A stretch of 64,000 bases of DNA from Pseudoduganella danionis (GTDB taxonomy: Bacteria > Pseudomonadota > Gammaproteobacteria > Burkholderiales > Burkholderiaceae_D), in NCBI RefSeq assembly GCF_009720775.1, contig NZ_WNKW01000004.1:62001-126000 (forward strand). The letters are read 5' to 3'. The position numbers and the translations under genes are program-made. Shown piece after piece: positions 32,584 to 41,511 of this stretch (position 1 is its first letter; every line of letters starts with the position of its first letter). Below the pieces are notes generated by a model that was not told the origin of the DNA, did not search any database, and saw nothing but the letters and a program-made list of their open reading frames with translations.

Positions 32584-33756
32584 CTATTCCGCCTCGTGAC
32601 GGCCGAACAGGCGGTCAAACAGGCCTTTGCTTTCCGGCGCACGGCGCGCCGTCACCAGCTCTACCAGTTCACCCAGACTGCGCGCCACCGCACTGCTGCG
32701 CGAAAGCTGCAGCACCGGTATGCCCTGGTTGACGGAGTCGGTGGCGGACAGATAATCATTGGGCACGGTGTGCATCACGTCGGCGCCCAGCGCCTGTTCC
32801 AGATCGGTCAGGCGCAGCTTGCCGCCCTTCTCGTAGCGGTTGACGATCAGGCGTATGCGTTCGGCCGCATAGCCGAGCGAGCGGAAAATATCGAGCAGGC
32901 GGCGGCCATCGCGGATATCGGGCAATGCCAGCTGCAGCACGGGATGGATGGCGTCGGCCTGATCGAGCGCGCGCAGCGAAATGGCATCGATCTGGCGGCC
33001 CACATCGAGCACGATGTAGTCGTAATACTGGCGTGCCACGCGCAGTATGGTGTCCATATGCTCGGGCTTCATGTCCACTGTATGCTGGGGATCGTCGGCC
33101 GCAGCCAGCACGCCGAAGTTGGAGGCCACGTGCACCAAACAGGATTCCAGAAACGCCCCGTCCATGCGGCTGATCTGGGCGCAGATATCGGACAGCGTCA
33201 TGGCCGGTTTCTGGTCCGAGACATACAGCGTGGCATCGCCGAACTGGCCATGCAGATCGATCAGCAGCACTTTTTTATCAGCCAGCGCGGCCAGCGCATA
33301 AGCGAAGTTAGTGGATAAAAACGTCGCTCCGCTACCGCCCTTGCAGGAGATGAAGGCCAGCACCTTGCCGCTGCGTAGCTGGCCACAGCCTGCGGCCAGC
33401 TCGATGCGCCCGAGCGCTTCATGAAACGCGCCATGCACCAGCGGCAGTTGCAGCACTTCGCGGATGCCGGCACGCATGGCGCGGATCAGCAGCTCGGGCG
33501 GCGGCTCGCGTGTCAGCAGCAGCACGCTGGTGGCCGGATACAGCTTGCACAGGCGTTCCACCAGCTCTGCTTCGCTGGCAGTAACGGCACTCGCATCGAT
33601 GATGGCCAGTTCCGGCAGCTCTGCCAGTGGCCGCTCTACCGCTTCGCGCAAACCCTGCCGCGTGGCCACCAGCTGCAGGCCCGGCATGCGCGCCGACCCT
33701 TGCGCCGCCACTTCCGCATGGAGCAGACTATCTGCGCTGACCATCAGTGCTTTCAT
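32584..33756 (-). CDS. tadZ: Tad pilus localisation protein TadZ/CpaE
   Basis: 390 residues: an N-terminal receiver-like domain (about 1-110) and a MinD/ParA-like ATPase domain with the deviant Walker A SCKGGSGATFLSTN (Lys139, next to GGSG). TadZ places the pilus machine at the pole or septum. An Arg/Asp-rich MinD core (VLLIDLHGQFGDATLY) is visible. It lies 36 bases upstream of tadA in the same direction. Confidence 0.9.
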   Translation of the reverse strand: MKALMVSADSLLHAEVAAQGSARMPGLQLVATRQGLREAVERPLAELPELAIIDASAVTASEAELVERLCKLYPATSVLLLTREPPPELLIRAMRAGIREVLQLPLVHGAFHEALGRIELAAGCGQLRSGKVLAFISCKGGSGATFLSTNFAYALAALADKKVLLIDLHGQFGDATLYVSDQKPAMTLSDICAQISRMDGAFLESCLVHVASNFGVLAAADDPQHTVDMKPEHMDTILRVARQYYDYIVLDVGRQIDAISLRALDQADAIHPVLQLALPDIRDGRRLLDIFRSLGYAAERIRLIVNRYEKGGKLRLTDLEQALGADVMHTVPNDYLSATDSVNQGIPVLQLSRSSAVARSLGELVELVTARRAPESKGLFDRLFGRHEAE

Positions 33757-33765
33757 CGCCTATCC

Positions 33766-34044
33766 TCACTTGTTATTGGCACTCTGGCCGGACGCCGGCG
33801 GGGCCGCATCAGCCCCGGCTTTCTGATAGCGCTCGTAAGCGGCTCTGGCCTTGCGCCCGTCCATGCCGGCGGCCGTATCACTGCTGGCCGCCGCGGGATA
33901 GGCCACCTGCAGGGCCAGCGTGGCCCGTGCGCGGCTGCCGAAATGCTGATCCCAATCCGGTGTACTGGTCGAGAGCTGGGTGCTGCAGCCGCAGCACAGG
34001 GTTGCCAGCAGCAGTGCTGGTACGGGGAGAGAAAAGACAGCCAT
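33766..34044 (-). CDS. small lipoprotein in the tad cluster
   Basis: 92 residues with a lipoprotein signal (lipobox LCCGC, lipid on the second Cys of CCGC) and an Ala-rich body. In tad loci a short lipoprotein (TadD-like or an unnamed partner of the secretin) is common at this place; the sequence is too short to assign. Its distance to tadZ is 9 bases and to rcpA 13 bases, so it belongs to the same operon. Confidence 0.75.
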   Translation of the reverse strand: MAVFSLPVPALLLATLCCGCSTQLSTSTPDWDQHFGSRARATLALQVAYPAAASSDTAAGMDGRKARAAYERYQKAGADAAPPASGQSANNK

Positions 34045-34057
34045 GGCAGTTATCCAT

Positions 34058-35524
34058 TCAGCGCGGTGGATTGTCGGGGGCCGGCAGCGGCGCGGGTGCA
34101 GTGGCCGGCGCCGCTTCCAGCCGGCCCTGCAGGTTGAGCTGCACGCGGTCAGGCGCTTGCAGTCCGTCGGTCGGCAGGGCGTAACTGGCGGGCAGGGGCT
34201 TGACCAGATGCGGGGTCACGACAAACAGCAATTCGGTGCGATCCTGCTGGAAGTCGGTGCTGCGGAACAGCGCGCCGAGCACAGGCAGATCGCCCAGCAC
34301 CGGCAGGCCACGCAGGCCGCTGCTCTGGCTGTCGCGTATCAGGCCGCCGATGGCAAAGCTCTGGCCATCGTACAGCTCCACCGTGGTGGCAGCGCGGCGC
34401 GTCGTAATCAATGGCAGCAGCGCATTGCCGCTGATGCCGTTGGCGGAGATGCCTATGCCCTCGCGCGACAGCTCCGACACTTCCGGTGCCACGCGCAGAT
34501 TGATGCGCCCGCCGGCCAGCACGGTAGGCGTAAAGCGCAGCCCCACGCCGAACTCTTTTTCTTCCAGCGTCACCTTGTTGTTGTCCTGCCCGACGGGGAT
34601 GAAAATCTTGCCGCCGGCCAGAAAGCTGCCTTCCTGTCCGCTCAGCGCCATCACCGTGGGTTCGGCCAGTATGCGTACCAGACCATCCTGCTTTTCTGCC
34701 GCCAGCGCCACATGGTTGCCGGCCGCGCCGCCTATGCGCAGCAGTCCGCGCAAGGTCCCGCTCAGAAAACTGGACGACAGGGCCGAACTCCAGCTGCCAC
34801 CACCAAAGTTCAGCGTGCTGCCTGTTTCCAGCTTGTCCAGCAGGGATTTGGAGACTTCGGCGATTTTCACTTCCAGCATCACCTGCTGGGGCGCACGCAC
34901 GGACAGCAGGTTGATGATGGCAGCACCGGCGGGCGCCGCAGCCGTCGCCACTGCACGGCTACTGCCGCCGCCTGGGCTCAGGCTGTTACTGCTGGCCGCC
35001 GCTGTGGCGGTGGGCTTGCTGCCATCGGGTGCCGGCGGCTGGCGCCGCGCGAAAGCGGTCGCCACTTCCATCACCCGCTCCACCGTAGGCGCATCATCCA
35101 CCGTGCCGCTGATGACCAGCGTATCGCCCGCAGCGCTGACCCGCAGTTCCTTCTGCTCGGGCAGCAGCGTCGCCAGCGCATTCTGCACGGCGCCCGCATC
35201 CAGCCCCACCACCACTTCGATCAGCGTACACAGGCCGCTGCGCCCCTGCACCATCATATTGCTGCTGCCTATCTCCAGCCCCACCACATACAGCGCATCC
35301 GGCGCCACCAGCTTGGCATGCAGCACGGCCGGATTGCCGACACTGCGCGCTTCGACGGTTTCCGGCATCTGCATCAGTTTGGCCTTGCCCAGCGCCAGAT
35401 TCAGGCTGACAGGCGCCGCCACCTGACCATTGCAGTGCAGGCGCGCCTCTGCCTTGCCGGCAGCATGCGCCGCTCCGGCCCCCACAGCCAGCACCAGCAC
35501 AGCAAGATAGGGCAGTAGCTTCAT
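34058..35524 (-). CDS. rcpA: Flp pilus outer-membrane secretin RcpA/CpaC
   Basis: 488 residues: signal peptide (1-21), an N-terminal BON-like/pilus-secretin domain (residues ~25-150) and the secretin domain in the C-terminal half (VMLEVKIAEVSKSLLDKLE ... GLRFTPTVLAGGRINLRVAPEVSEL ... LPVLGDLPVLGALFRSTDFQ). It forms the channel through which the Flp pilus leaves the cell. Ser/Ala-rich linker between the parts. Immediately upstream of it is rcpC. Confidence 0.92.
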   Translation of the reverse strand: MKLLPYLAVLVLAVGAGAAHAAGKAEARLHCNGQVAAPVSLNLALGKAKLMQMPETVEARSVGNPAVLHAKLVAPDALYVVGLEIGSSNMMVQGRSGLCTLIEVVVGLDAGAVQNALATLLPEQKELRVSAAGDTLVISGTVDDAPTVERVMEVATAFARRQPPAPDGSKPTATAAASSNSLSPGGGSSRAVATAAAPAGAAIINLLSVRAPQQVMLEVKIAEVSKSLLDKLETGSTLNFGGGSWSSALSSSFLSGTLRGLLRIGGAAGNHVALAAEKQDGLVRILAEPTVMALSGQEGSFLAGGKIFIPVGQDNNKVTLEEKEFGVGLRFTPTVLAGGRINLRVAPEVSELSREGIGISANGISGNALLPLITTRRAATTVELYDGQSFAIGGLIRDSQSSGLRGLPVLGDLPVLGALFRSTDFQQDRTELLFVVTPHLVKPLPASYALPTDGLQAPDRVQLNLQGRLEAAPATAPAPLPAPDNPPR

Positions 35525-35531
35525 GGCAGCC

Positions 35532-36350
35532 TCACAGACATTCCTGCACCTGCTGCGTGCCTGCGATCACGCCTATGCAGTGGCGCCGGGGCTGAACCGG
35601 AACCGCTGTCGCCCGTGCCTGCGGCACTGGATCGGCCTGCACCGGTGGCGCCTCGATATGCAGCAAGGTGTTTCTGGTCGCACCCGTGGTGACACCGGGC
35701 AGCGGATCGACCTGATTGCGCAGCACCAGCGACAGGCTGCCTACGCTGCGCGCCAGATCGATGCTCTCGGCCTGGGCCGGTGTGACTTCCAGCGTCACGG
35801 CATTCACCACCTTGGGACGGGTTTCATCACGCCCCACTTCCTGCGCCACGGCCAGCACCAGTATGCGTTCCAGCACGATGCGCGAGATGGCATGCTCGCT
35901 GCCGCTGGCACTGGCCTGCATATTCACCAGAATGTCGACGAAGTTGCCCGGCAAGGCAAAGCCGGCCACCCCTACCACATCATTCACCCGCACCGTGATG
36001 GCGCGCTTGCCCGTCGAAATCAGCGCCGACAGGCCGCCCGTGGTACCGGCCGGCGCCAGCTTGGCTAGACTCAGTGGTTCATCGCGCAGCACGCTGGTGC
36101 GCAGCACCCGGCCGACCAGCGCAGCGCTATCGTGCACGGCGCCGTACGGCATGCTCTCTGCGGGCCAGTCCAGCGTCTTGAGCAGCTCCGGCGTGAGGCG
36201 CTGGCCCAGACTGATATCGCTGGCCGCCACGATGATGTGGTTGGCGGCAGCCGGTGCAGGCCGCAGCAGCCAGCGCGCCGCCAGCAGCACTGCAGCGAGC
36301 CCGAATAGCAGGGCCAGCGCCAGCATGATCAGGGCGCGCCGCTTGTTCAT
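35532..36350 (-). CDS. rcpC: Flp pilus assembly protein RcpC/CpaB
   Basis: 272 residues with an N-terminal membrane segment (RALIMLALALLFGLAAVLLA) and an SAF domain (IIVAASDISLGQRLTPELLK ... ), then the RcpC C-terminal domain. CpaB/RcpC is a periplasmic pilus assembly factor. Its start codon overlaps the stop of the upstream AAA ATPase gene (ATGA), which ties that gene to the tad operon. Confidence 0.9.
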   Translation of the reverse strand: MNKRRALIMLALALLFGLAAVLLAARWLLRPAPAAANHIIVAASDISLGQRLTPELLKTLDWPAESMPYGAVHDSAALVGRVLRTSVLRDEPLSLAKLAPAGTTGGLSALISTGKRAITVRVNDVVGVAGFALPGNFVDILVNMQASASGSEHAISRIVLERILVLAVAQEVGRDETRPKVVNAVTLEVTPAQAESIDLARSVGSLSLVLRNQVDPLPGVTTGATRNTLLHIEAPPVQADPVPQARATAVPVQPRRHCIGVIAGTQQVQECL

Positions 36351-37720
36351 ATGGCACGCTGACTAACCGGCGCTGCGCCCGCCGTCGCCGGCAAGGCCGG
36401 ATCGGCCGCGAACATGCTGATCCACGCCTGATCGAGCGTAGCCACAGTGACGCGTGGCGCTTCGCCGAGAAAGCCGGCAAAGTCGCGGATGCGGCCGACG
36501 ATTTCGGCCGGATAGCAGGCCAGCAAAGGCAAACCGCTGCCGCCGTGCAGTTGTTCGATCAGATAGCGCAGCGCCACGTCATCGAACACCACGCCGCTAT
36601 GCACGCAACGGTGACGGAACAGCGTGCGGTAGCTGGCAGCATCGAGCGCATCGATGCCTATCTTGTAACTGAGCCGGCGCAGCGCGGAAGCATCGAACAG
36701 GCTGGCCGGCTGCATGCTGGTGACGAACACCAGTTGCAATCGGCAGGCCACCGCCACCGCGCTGGCTGCGCCCATACTCAAGCTGCTGCGCCCCAGTTCC
36801 TGCGCCAGGGTCAGGCGGTTCAGCAGATCGCTGGCCGGCATGTGCTGGCGGCCCAGATCATCCACAATCAGCAAGCCATTATTCGCCTGTAGCTGGGGCG
36901 GTGCGCGATAGCAACCGGCCTGAGTATCGGCCTGCAGTTCCAGCTGCGCGCTGGTGAGCTCCGCATCCAGCGTCAGCACAGGACGCTGGCACAGCACCCA
37001 GCGCGGATCGCAGCTACGCCGCTCGCCCAGCTGGCGCAGCTGGTAGGGCTGGGGTGCACGGTGCAGCATGGCGTCATACACCTGCACGATATCGCTGCCG
37101 ATCAGCAGCGCATGGGGCACGGCCACCACCCCCTGTAGCAGGCTGCCGAGACGGCGCGCCAGCGTGGATTTTCCGCTACCGGAAGGCCCGTGCAGCAACA
37201 CCGTGCGCCCCGCATACAGGGCCGCGCCCAGCATGCGCTGCTGGGCCGTGGCGAGAAACACGTCGCCCAGTTCGTGGGCCAGATCTTCCGCGCTGAGCGA
37301 CAGCATCTGCGCAGCCTGACGTTCCACCAGCGCCGCATAGGCAGCCAGCGGCACGGGCGCCGGCCCCACATAGGCGCAGCGTTCCAGCCATGCGGTGGCG
37401 CGCTGGCGACCGGTGGCCGTGAGCTGGTACTGCACGTCGAGGTCGGAATCGCCGCGCCACGCCACTTCCAGCACATGTTCGGCCACCAGCAAATCCAGCA
37501 CTTCGCGCAGCACATTCAGCGACAGGTGCATACGGGTACTCAGCTGGGACAGCGGAGTTTTGCCGGATTGCAGTATCGCTTTGGCGATCAGCTCGGCAAT
37601 CAGGGCGGCCGGCAAGCCCGCTTCGCGCACGGAGCGTGGCGCCGCCGGCCACAGTTCGGCCAGCGCCAGCGCTGGATCGGACGCGGTTTCAGTAGCAGCA
37701 GACGTAGCCAGCGCAGTCAT
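36347..37720 (-). CDS. AAA ATPase with winged-helix-like N-terminus, in the tad cluster
   Basis: 457 residues. Residues ~30-115 look like a winged helix (LSQLSTRMHLSLNVLREVLD, LVAEHVLEVAWRGDSD). The ATPase domain follows with Walker A GPSGSGKSTLARR (from 168) and Walker B GLLIVDDLGRQ. It is not a secretion ATPase and is not one of the classical Tad proteins. Its four-base overlap with rcpC shows it is cotranscribed; similar genes occur in tad loci of other Burkholderiales as far as I recall. I infer a regulatory or assembly role. Confidence 0.75.
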   Translation of the reverse strand: MTALATSAATETASDPALALAELWPAAPRSVREAGLPAALIAELIAKAILQSGKTPLSQLSTRMHLSLNVLREVLDLLVAEHVLEVAWRGDSDLDVQYQLTATGRQRATAWLERCAYVGPAPVPLAAYAALVERQAAQMLSLSAEDLAHELGDVFLATAQQRMLGAALYAGRTVLLHGPSGSGKSTLARRLGSLLQGVVAVPHALLIGSDIVQVYDAMLHRAPQPYQLRQLGERRSCDPRWVLCQRPVLTLDAELTSAQLELQADTQAGCYRAPPQLQANNGLLIVDDLGRQHMPASDLLNRLTLAQELGRSSLSMGAASAVAVACRLQLVFVTSMQPASLFDASALRRLSYKIGIDALDAASYRTLFRHRCVHSGVVFDDVALRYLIEQLHGGSGLPLLACYPAEIVGRIRDFAGFLGEAPRVTVATLDQAWISMFAADPALPATAGAAPVSQRAI

Positions 37721-37843
37721 GGTGCACTCTCCGTGTGATTAGGAAACTTAGTCTAGCGAGCCCTGCCTTGTAGACATTGACGCGGAGCAAAGCCGCGTTG
37801 CCCGCAGTGCTAGCGCTACAACACTGACGCCACAACACCAGCG

Positions 37844-38368
37844 CTATGCCAGCAGCACCGTGCTGGCCGTGGCCAGCGCAATCGCCACGCCATACGGTAT
37901 GCCGCCCACGCTGGCCACTGCCGGCAAGGGCACGGCCTGCATGGGTACGCCAAGACAGCGCCAGCACACTGGCGCACACAGCGTCCACACATTGCGCCAG
38001 GCCTGACGCCAGCGCCCCGTCCACAGCAGCATGACCAGCGCCAGCATGCCGCCAAACAGCGTGGCCAGCGCCGCCACCTTGAGCGTGGCCAGCGGCCCCA
38101 GAAATGCGCCCACCATGGCCAGCAGCTTCACATCGCCAGCCGCCATGCCGCGCAACAGATACAACGGTAGAAAAAGAAAAAGGCCGGTGACAGCACCGGC
38201 CAGCCACTGCTGGGCGACTGCGCCGTGATGCCCGGCCAGACTGTGCAGGATCAGCGCCAGCAGCAGGCCGCTCAGGATCAGCACATTGGGAATTTTGCGT
38301 AGTGTCAAATCCGTCAACGCGGCTTGCGCCACCAGACAGACCAGTATCATTTCTAACGCTGTGAGCAT
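37844..38368 (-). CDS. tadV: prepilin peptidase TadV/CpaA
   Basis: 174 residues, about five membrane helices, family A24. The two catalytic aspartates are Asp20 in TDLTLRKIPN and Asp79 in AAGDVKLLA. It cuts the leader of the Flp prepilin (gene just upstream) and of pseudopilins. ATG 38368 follows AGGGAGAA; an in-frame TTG two codons earlier is less likely. The 123 bases between it and the AAA ATPase gene hold no gene. Confidence 0.9.
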   Translation of the reverse strand: MLTALEMILVCLVAQAALTDLTLRKIPNVLILSGLLLALILHSLAGHHGAVAQQWLAGAVTGLFLFLPLYLLRGMAAGDVKLLAMVGAFLGPLATLKVAALATLFGGMLALVMLLWTGRWRQAWRNVWTLCAPVCWRCLGVPMQAVPLPAVASVGGIPYGVAIALATASTVLLA

Positions 38369-38434
38369 GATCAATTCTCCCTGACTGGCTCTCCGGCCCG
38401 ACTGCTGCCGGAGAGTGGTTTAGGCCTGATGGGC

Positions 38435-38611
38435 TTAGGTATGGATCTTGCTGGCGATATCGGTGAAAGCGTTGGTCAGTGCCGGCCCCAGCAGCCCGAA
38501 CACGGTGGCCACCAGGCCTACCATGGTGGCGGCAATCAGACCGTATTCGATGGCGGTAATGCCGTCGTCATCGTGGGCAAAAGCTTTTACTGCGGTGATC
38601 AGTGCTTGCAT
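38435..38611 (-). CDS. flp: Flp-type IVb major pilin
   Basis: 58 residues, too short for usual ORF cut-offs. It begins MQALITAVKAFAHDDDG and continues ITAIEYGLIAATMVGLVA. Cleavage is expected after Gly17, giving a mature pilin with Glu at position 5 (Glu22) and Tyr at 6, both diagnostic of Flp pilins, and one hydrophobic helix. It is the first gene of the tad cluster and is followed 66 bases later by tadV. Confidence 0.93.
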   Translation of the reverse strand: MQALITAVKAFAHDDDGITAIEYGLIAATMVGLVATVFGLLGPALTNAFTDIASKIHT

Positions 38612-39075
38612 GATGTGCTCCCGAGAGTAGTGTAGGAAAACCCCTGATGCAGCGGGCCGGCGGTGCCGTTTTTTCCCTGTGCTGCAGCATTGGATCCACT
38701 ATACAAAAGCTGCCGTAGGGCAAGTTGACGTGACGCAAGTTTTCCGTACGGAATCCTTTTTCGCTACTGATGAAATTTATTCACCTATGCACCCGAACAG
38801 TGCTGGCTTATGTCAAACTGCGCCGTGATCAGCATGGTTATGCTGCTGGGCAGAGCTGTTGTCGGAAAAAAGTTGCACTCGTTTAGAAGAGATGTTTTTT
38901 TTCACACACATGAATTGCTTTGATTACAAAAAGCCATTATCCTGCCTAGCTGTTCTTTGGAAAGGCTCCCCGTTGCTGCTTCACTGTGCGCCTGACTATC
39001 AAAGATATGGACTTGATAGGCGCGAAGCTAGCCTGGCTCAACACAAGGTTGTGTGATTACTCTCCAAAGAAGACG
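38612..39075. promoter_or_regulatory. divergent gap between flp and the diguanylate cyclase
   Basis: 464 bases without a credible gene. On the minus strand a TATAGT box lies about 90 bases before flp, with no clear -35 at the right distance. Short frames on the plus strand (for example 38859-39056) have no ribosome-binding site and low-quality sequence. The gap is more AT-rich than its surroundings and probably holds the promoters of both flanking units. Confidence 0.5.
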
Positions 39076-40119
39076 ATGGATTCCCTACTGAAACACATGG
39101 TGGACATGACTGGCCACCGCGATCACACGATGCTCGACATTTCGGTGATCTCGGCGGTGCAGGAGCTGGCCAATGCCAGCCAGACCCGCGTGCTCTCGCT
39201 GGTCACCATCCGTGGCAAGACCTTTGTGCGTCCGCGCGCCAGCATACGCGCCGGCGAAGTCGCGCACATGGTCGAGAACAACGATCCGCACCAGCCGGGT
39301 GAACCACTGGCAAATCTGGCGCCGCTGGCCCACTGCATCAGCCACCACGAAGCGAGTGCCGACATCGCCAACGACGTGGGCGGCCATACGCTGTGGCTGC
39401 CGATCTGGATGGGCGACAAATGCGATACCTGTCTGGAAATCATCAACCCCACGCCCTACACCAGCGATACCATCCACGTGATAGGCGGCATCGTCAGCGT
39501 GTACCGCAATTTCCAGAATCTGCTCGATTACAGCGAACGGGATTCGCTCACGGGCCTGCTCAACCGCAAGACTTTCGACGACCAACTGGCCAAGATGCTG
39601 GCTTCCAGCACGGACAGCCATTCCGTCGCCGTGCTCGGCGAACCGGAACGGCGCAGCCAGCGCGATCAGGAAAAGCAGTGGCTGGCCGTGGTCGACGTCG
39701 ACCACTTCAAGCTGGTCAACGACCGTTTCGGCCACCTGTATGGCGACGAAGTACTGATTCTGATCGCCAACCTGCTGACCTCCTCGTTCCGCAGCCAGGA
39801 CCGCGTGTTCCGCTTCGGCGGCGAAGAATTCGTCGTGCTGCTGCGTTCCACCACGCTGGAAAACGCCAAGAAAATCATCGAGCGCTTCCGCATGAGCGTG
39901 GCCGCGCATGATTTCCCCCAAGTGGGCAAGGTGACGGTCAGTGTGGGCTTTGTCAGCATCAGCGCGCTCGATGCGCCCGTGATGATCCTCGGCCATGCCG
40001 ACCAGGCGCTGTACTACGCCAAAAGCCATGGCCGCAACATGGCCTGCCATTACGACGAGCTGGTGCAGGAAGGCTTGCTACAGGCCGTCGCTTCCAACGA
40101 TACGGCGGAATTCTTCTAA
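39076..40119 (+). CDS. diguanylate cyclase with GGEEF active site and I-site
   Basis: 347 residues. An N-terminal sensor-like region (about 1-150, GAF-like, with several Cys and His: LAHCISHHEAS, DKCDTCLEI) is followed by a GGDEF domain with active site GGEEF at 248-252. The inhibitory RxxD motif (RSQD, 239-242) sits five residues before it, the classical product-inhibition site. It makes c-di-GMP from two GTP. ATG 39076 has AAAGAAG upstream; the opening at 38986 is possible but adds an unrelated stretch. It faces the HD-GYP gene. Confidence 0.85.
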   Translation: MDSLLKHMVDMTGHRDHTMLDISVISAVQELANASQTRVLSLVTIRGKTFVRPRASIRAGEVAHMVENNDPHQPGEPLANLAPLAHCISHHEASADIANDVGGHTLWLPIWMGDKCDTCLEIINPTPYTSDTIHVIGGIVSVYRNFQNLLDYSERDSLTGLLNRKTFDDQLAKMLASSTDSHSVAVLGEPERRSQRDQEKQWLAVVDVDHFKLVNDRFGHLYGDEVLILIANLLTSSFRSQDRVFRFGGEEFVVLLRSTTLENAKKIIERFRMSVAAHDFPQVGKVTVSVGFVSISALDAPVMILGHADQALYYAKSHGRNMACHYDELVQEGLLQAVASNDTAEFF

Positions 40120-40120
40120 A

Positions 40121-40148
40121 AAAAACAGCCTCGGACGAGGCTGTTTTT
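40121..40148. terminator. bidirectional terminator between the two c-di-GMP genes
   Basis: AAAAACAGCCTC / GAGGCTGTTTTT, a 12-bp stem with a four-base loop GGAC, A-rich on one side and T-rich on the other. It can stop transcripts arriving from both convergent genes. Confidence 0.88.
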
Positions 40149-40164
40149 GATTCGGCAGGACGCT

Positions 40165-41385
40165 TCAGTTCAGGCTCAGGAAGCGCATCGGGTCCACATT
40201 CCACTTGCTCGGCGATTCGTGGCCGACGATCTTGTCGCCGCCGCCGAAGCCGAGCCCGCGCGACAGGTCCACGGTTTCCGGTTTGATGTACAGGTTCTGC
40301 TTGGTATTGAAGAACACATTGACCTTGGGCGCCAGCAGATTGGTTTCATGCGGTTCCACCACCACGCCCAGACGCCCCGATTCCAGCATGACCATGGTAC
40401 CGACGGGGTAGATTCCCACGCAGCGCATGAATTCCTGAGCGTACTGCGGATTGAAGTGGAATTTACTCCACTCGTAAATCTTGCGCAGCGCAGCCGCTGC
40501 CGACATGCCCTTGTGATAGCAGCGGTCCGCCGTAATCGCATCGTACACATCGACAATGGCCGCCATCTGGGCCAGCTCGCTGATGCCGTCGCCGCCGAGT
40601 TTTTCCGGATAGCCGCTGCCATCGCGCCGCTCGTGGTGGTGCAGCGTGATGTCGAGCGGGATGGGACCGATTTCCGGCGACTTCAGCAGAATGTCGTAGC
40701 CATCTTTCGGATGGCGCTTGATGATGGCAAATTCTTCGTCCGTCAGCGGGCCCGGCTTGTTAAGGATTTTGTCCGGCACCAGCGCCTTGCCCGTATCATG
40801 CAACAAACCGCCCAGACCGGCCTGATGGGTACGCTCCGCTTCGAAGTTGCGCGAGCGGCAGAACGCCACCAGCAAGGTACAGACGCTGACCGAATGCAGG
40901 AAGGTGTAATCGTCTTTGGTCTTAATCCGCAGCAAACCCACCAGTGCACCCGGATTGCGCAGAATGGATTCAGTGATATTCTCCACCACCGGCGACACCT
41001 GATCGAGTTCCACCGCCTTGCCCAGACGTGCATCCTGCATCACGGTGCGCACCAGCGTCGAAGCCTGATGGCGGATCTGTACAGCACGCTGCATTTCTTC
41101 GCCGAGCGACACGCGGGTGACGATGGGAGATTTCGTGGCAATTTCGACAATTTCACGCTCGGTGGCAGCCTGTGCCTCGGCCAGCGTGGGCGCGTCCTGA
41201 ACGTCCAGGCCTTTGTCGTTGTCAATGACAACGTCGTGGATACCGGCGTTGATAATCTTGCGGATTTCATCTTCGCTGCTCAGCAGAAAGCGGTTACGCA
41301 CAAACGGATGGGTCATCCAGTCGCAACTCAGGTCATGTATGTACATGCCTACTTTAAGTTGGGAAGAATCGACTTTCTTTAACAT
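40165..41385 (-). CDS. HD-GYP c-di-GMP phosphodiesterase with DUF3391
   Basis: 406 residues. The N-terminal DUF3391 domain (about 1-130; SSQLKVGMYIHDLSCDWMTH) is followed by an HD-GYP domain: HD at His196-Asp197 (GLLHDTGK), GYP at 258-260 (RRDGSGYPEKLGG) and further metal ligands in LHHHERRDG. It hydrolyses c-di-GMP to pGpG/GMP. It faces the diguanylate cyclase and ends next to the shared terminator. The ~125-bp gap to the LysR gene carries its promoter. Confidence 0.9.
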   Translation of the reverse strand: MLKKVDSSQLKVGMYIHDLSCDWMTHPFVRNRFLLSSEDEIRKIINAGIHDVVIDNDKGLDVQDAPTLAEAQAATEREIVEIATKSPIVTRVSLGEEMQRAVQIRHQASTLVRTVMQDARLGKAVELDQVSPVVENITESILRNPGALVGLLRIKTKDDYTFLHSVSVCTLLVAFCRSRNFEAERTHQAGLGGLLHDTGKALVPDKILNKPGPLTDEEFAIIKRHPKDGYDILLKSPEIGPIPLDITLHHHERRDGSGYPEKLGGDGISELAQMAAIVDVYDAITADRCYHKGMSAAAALRKIYEWSKFHFNPQYAQEFMRCVGIYPVGTMVMLESGRLGVVVEPHETNLLAPKVNVFFNTKQNLYIKPETVDLSRGLGFGGGDKIVGHESPSKWNVDPMRFLSLN

Positions 41386-41511
41386 GCGGAACCTGCTGAG
41401 AGTGGGGCGTAGTCTGCCGGACGGGACGATTTGAGTATAACAAATAGTTGCCTGTCGGGACTAAATTTCCAGATGCTATCATCTGTTTGTACCCTGGGAG
41501 ACACTATTATC

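Noticed and set aside
31018..33318. 766-codon plus-strand frame across tadA/tadZ
   Set aside because: It crosses two real genes on the other strand and is very rich in His, Gln and Arg, as expected for a shadow frame.
38859..39056. 65-codon frame before the diguanylate cyclase
   Set aside because: No ribosome-binding site, Cys-rich random composition, overlaps the upstream region of a real gene.
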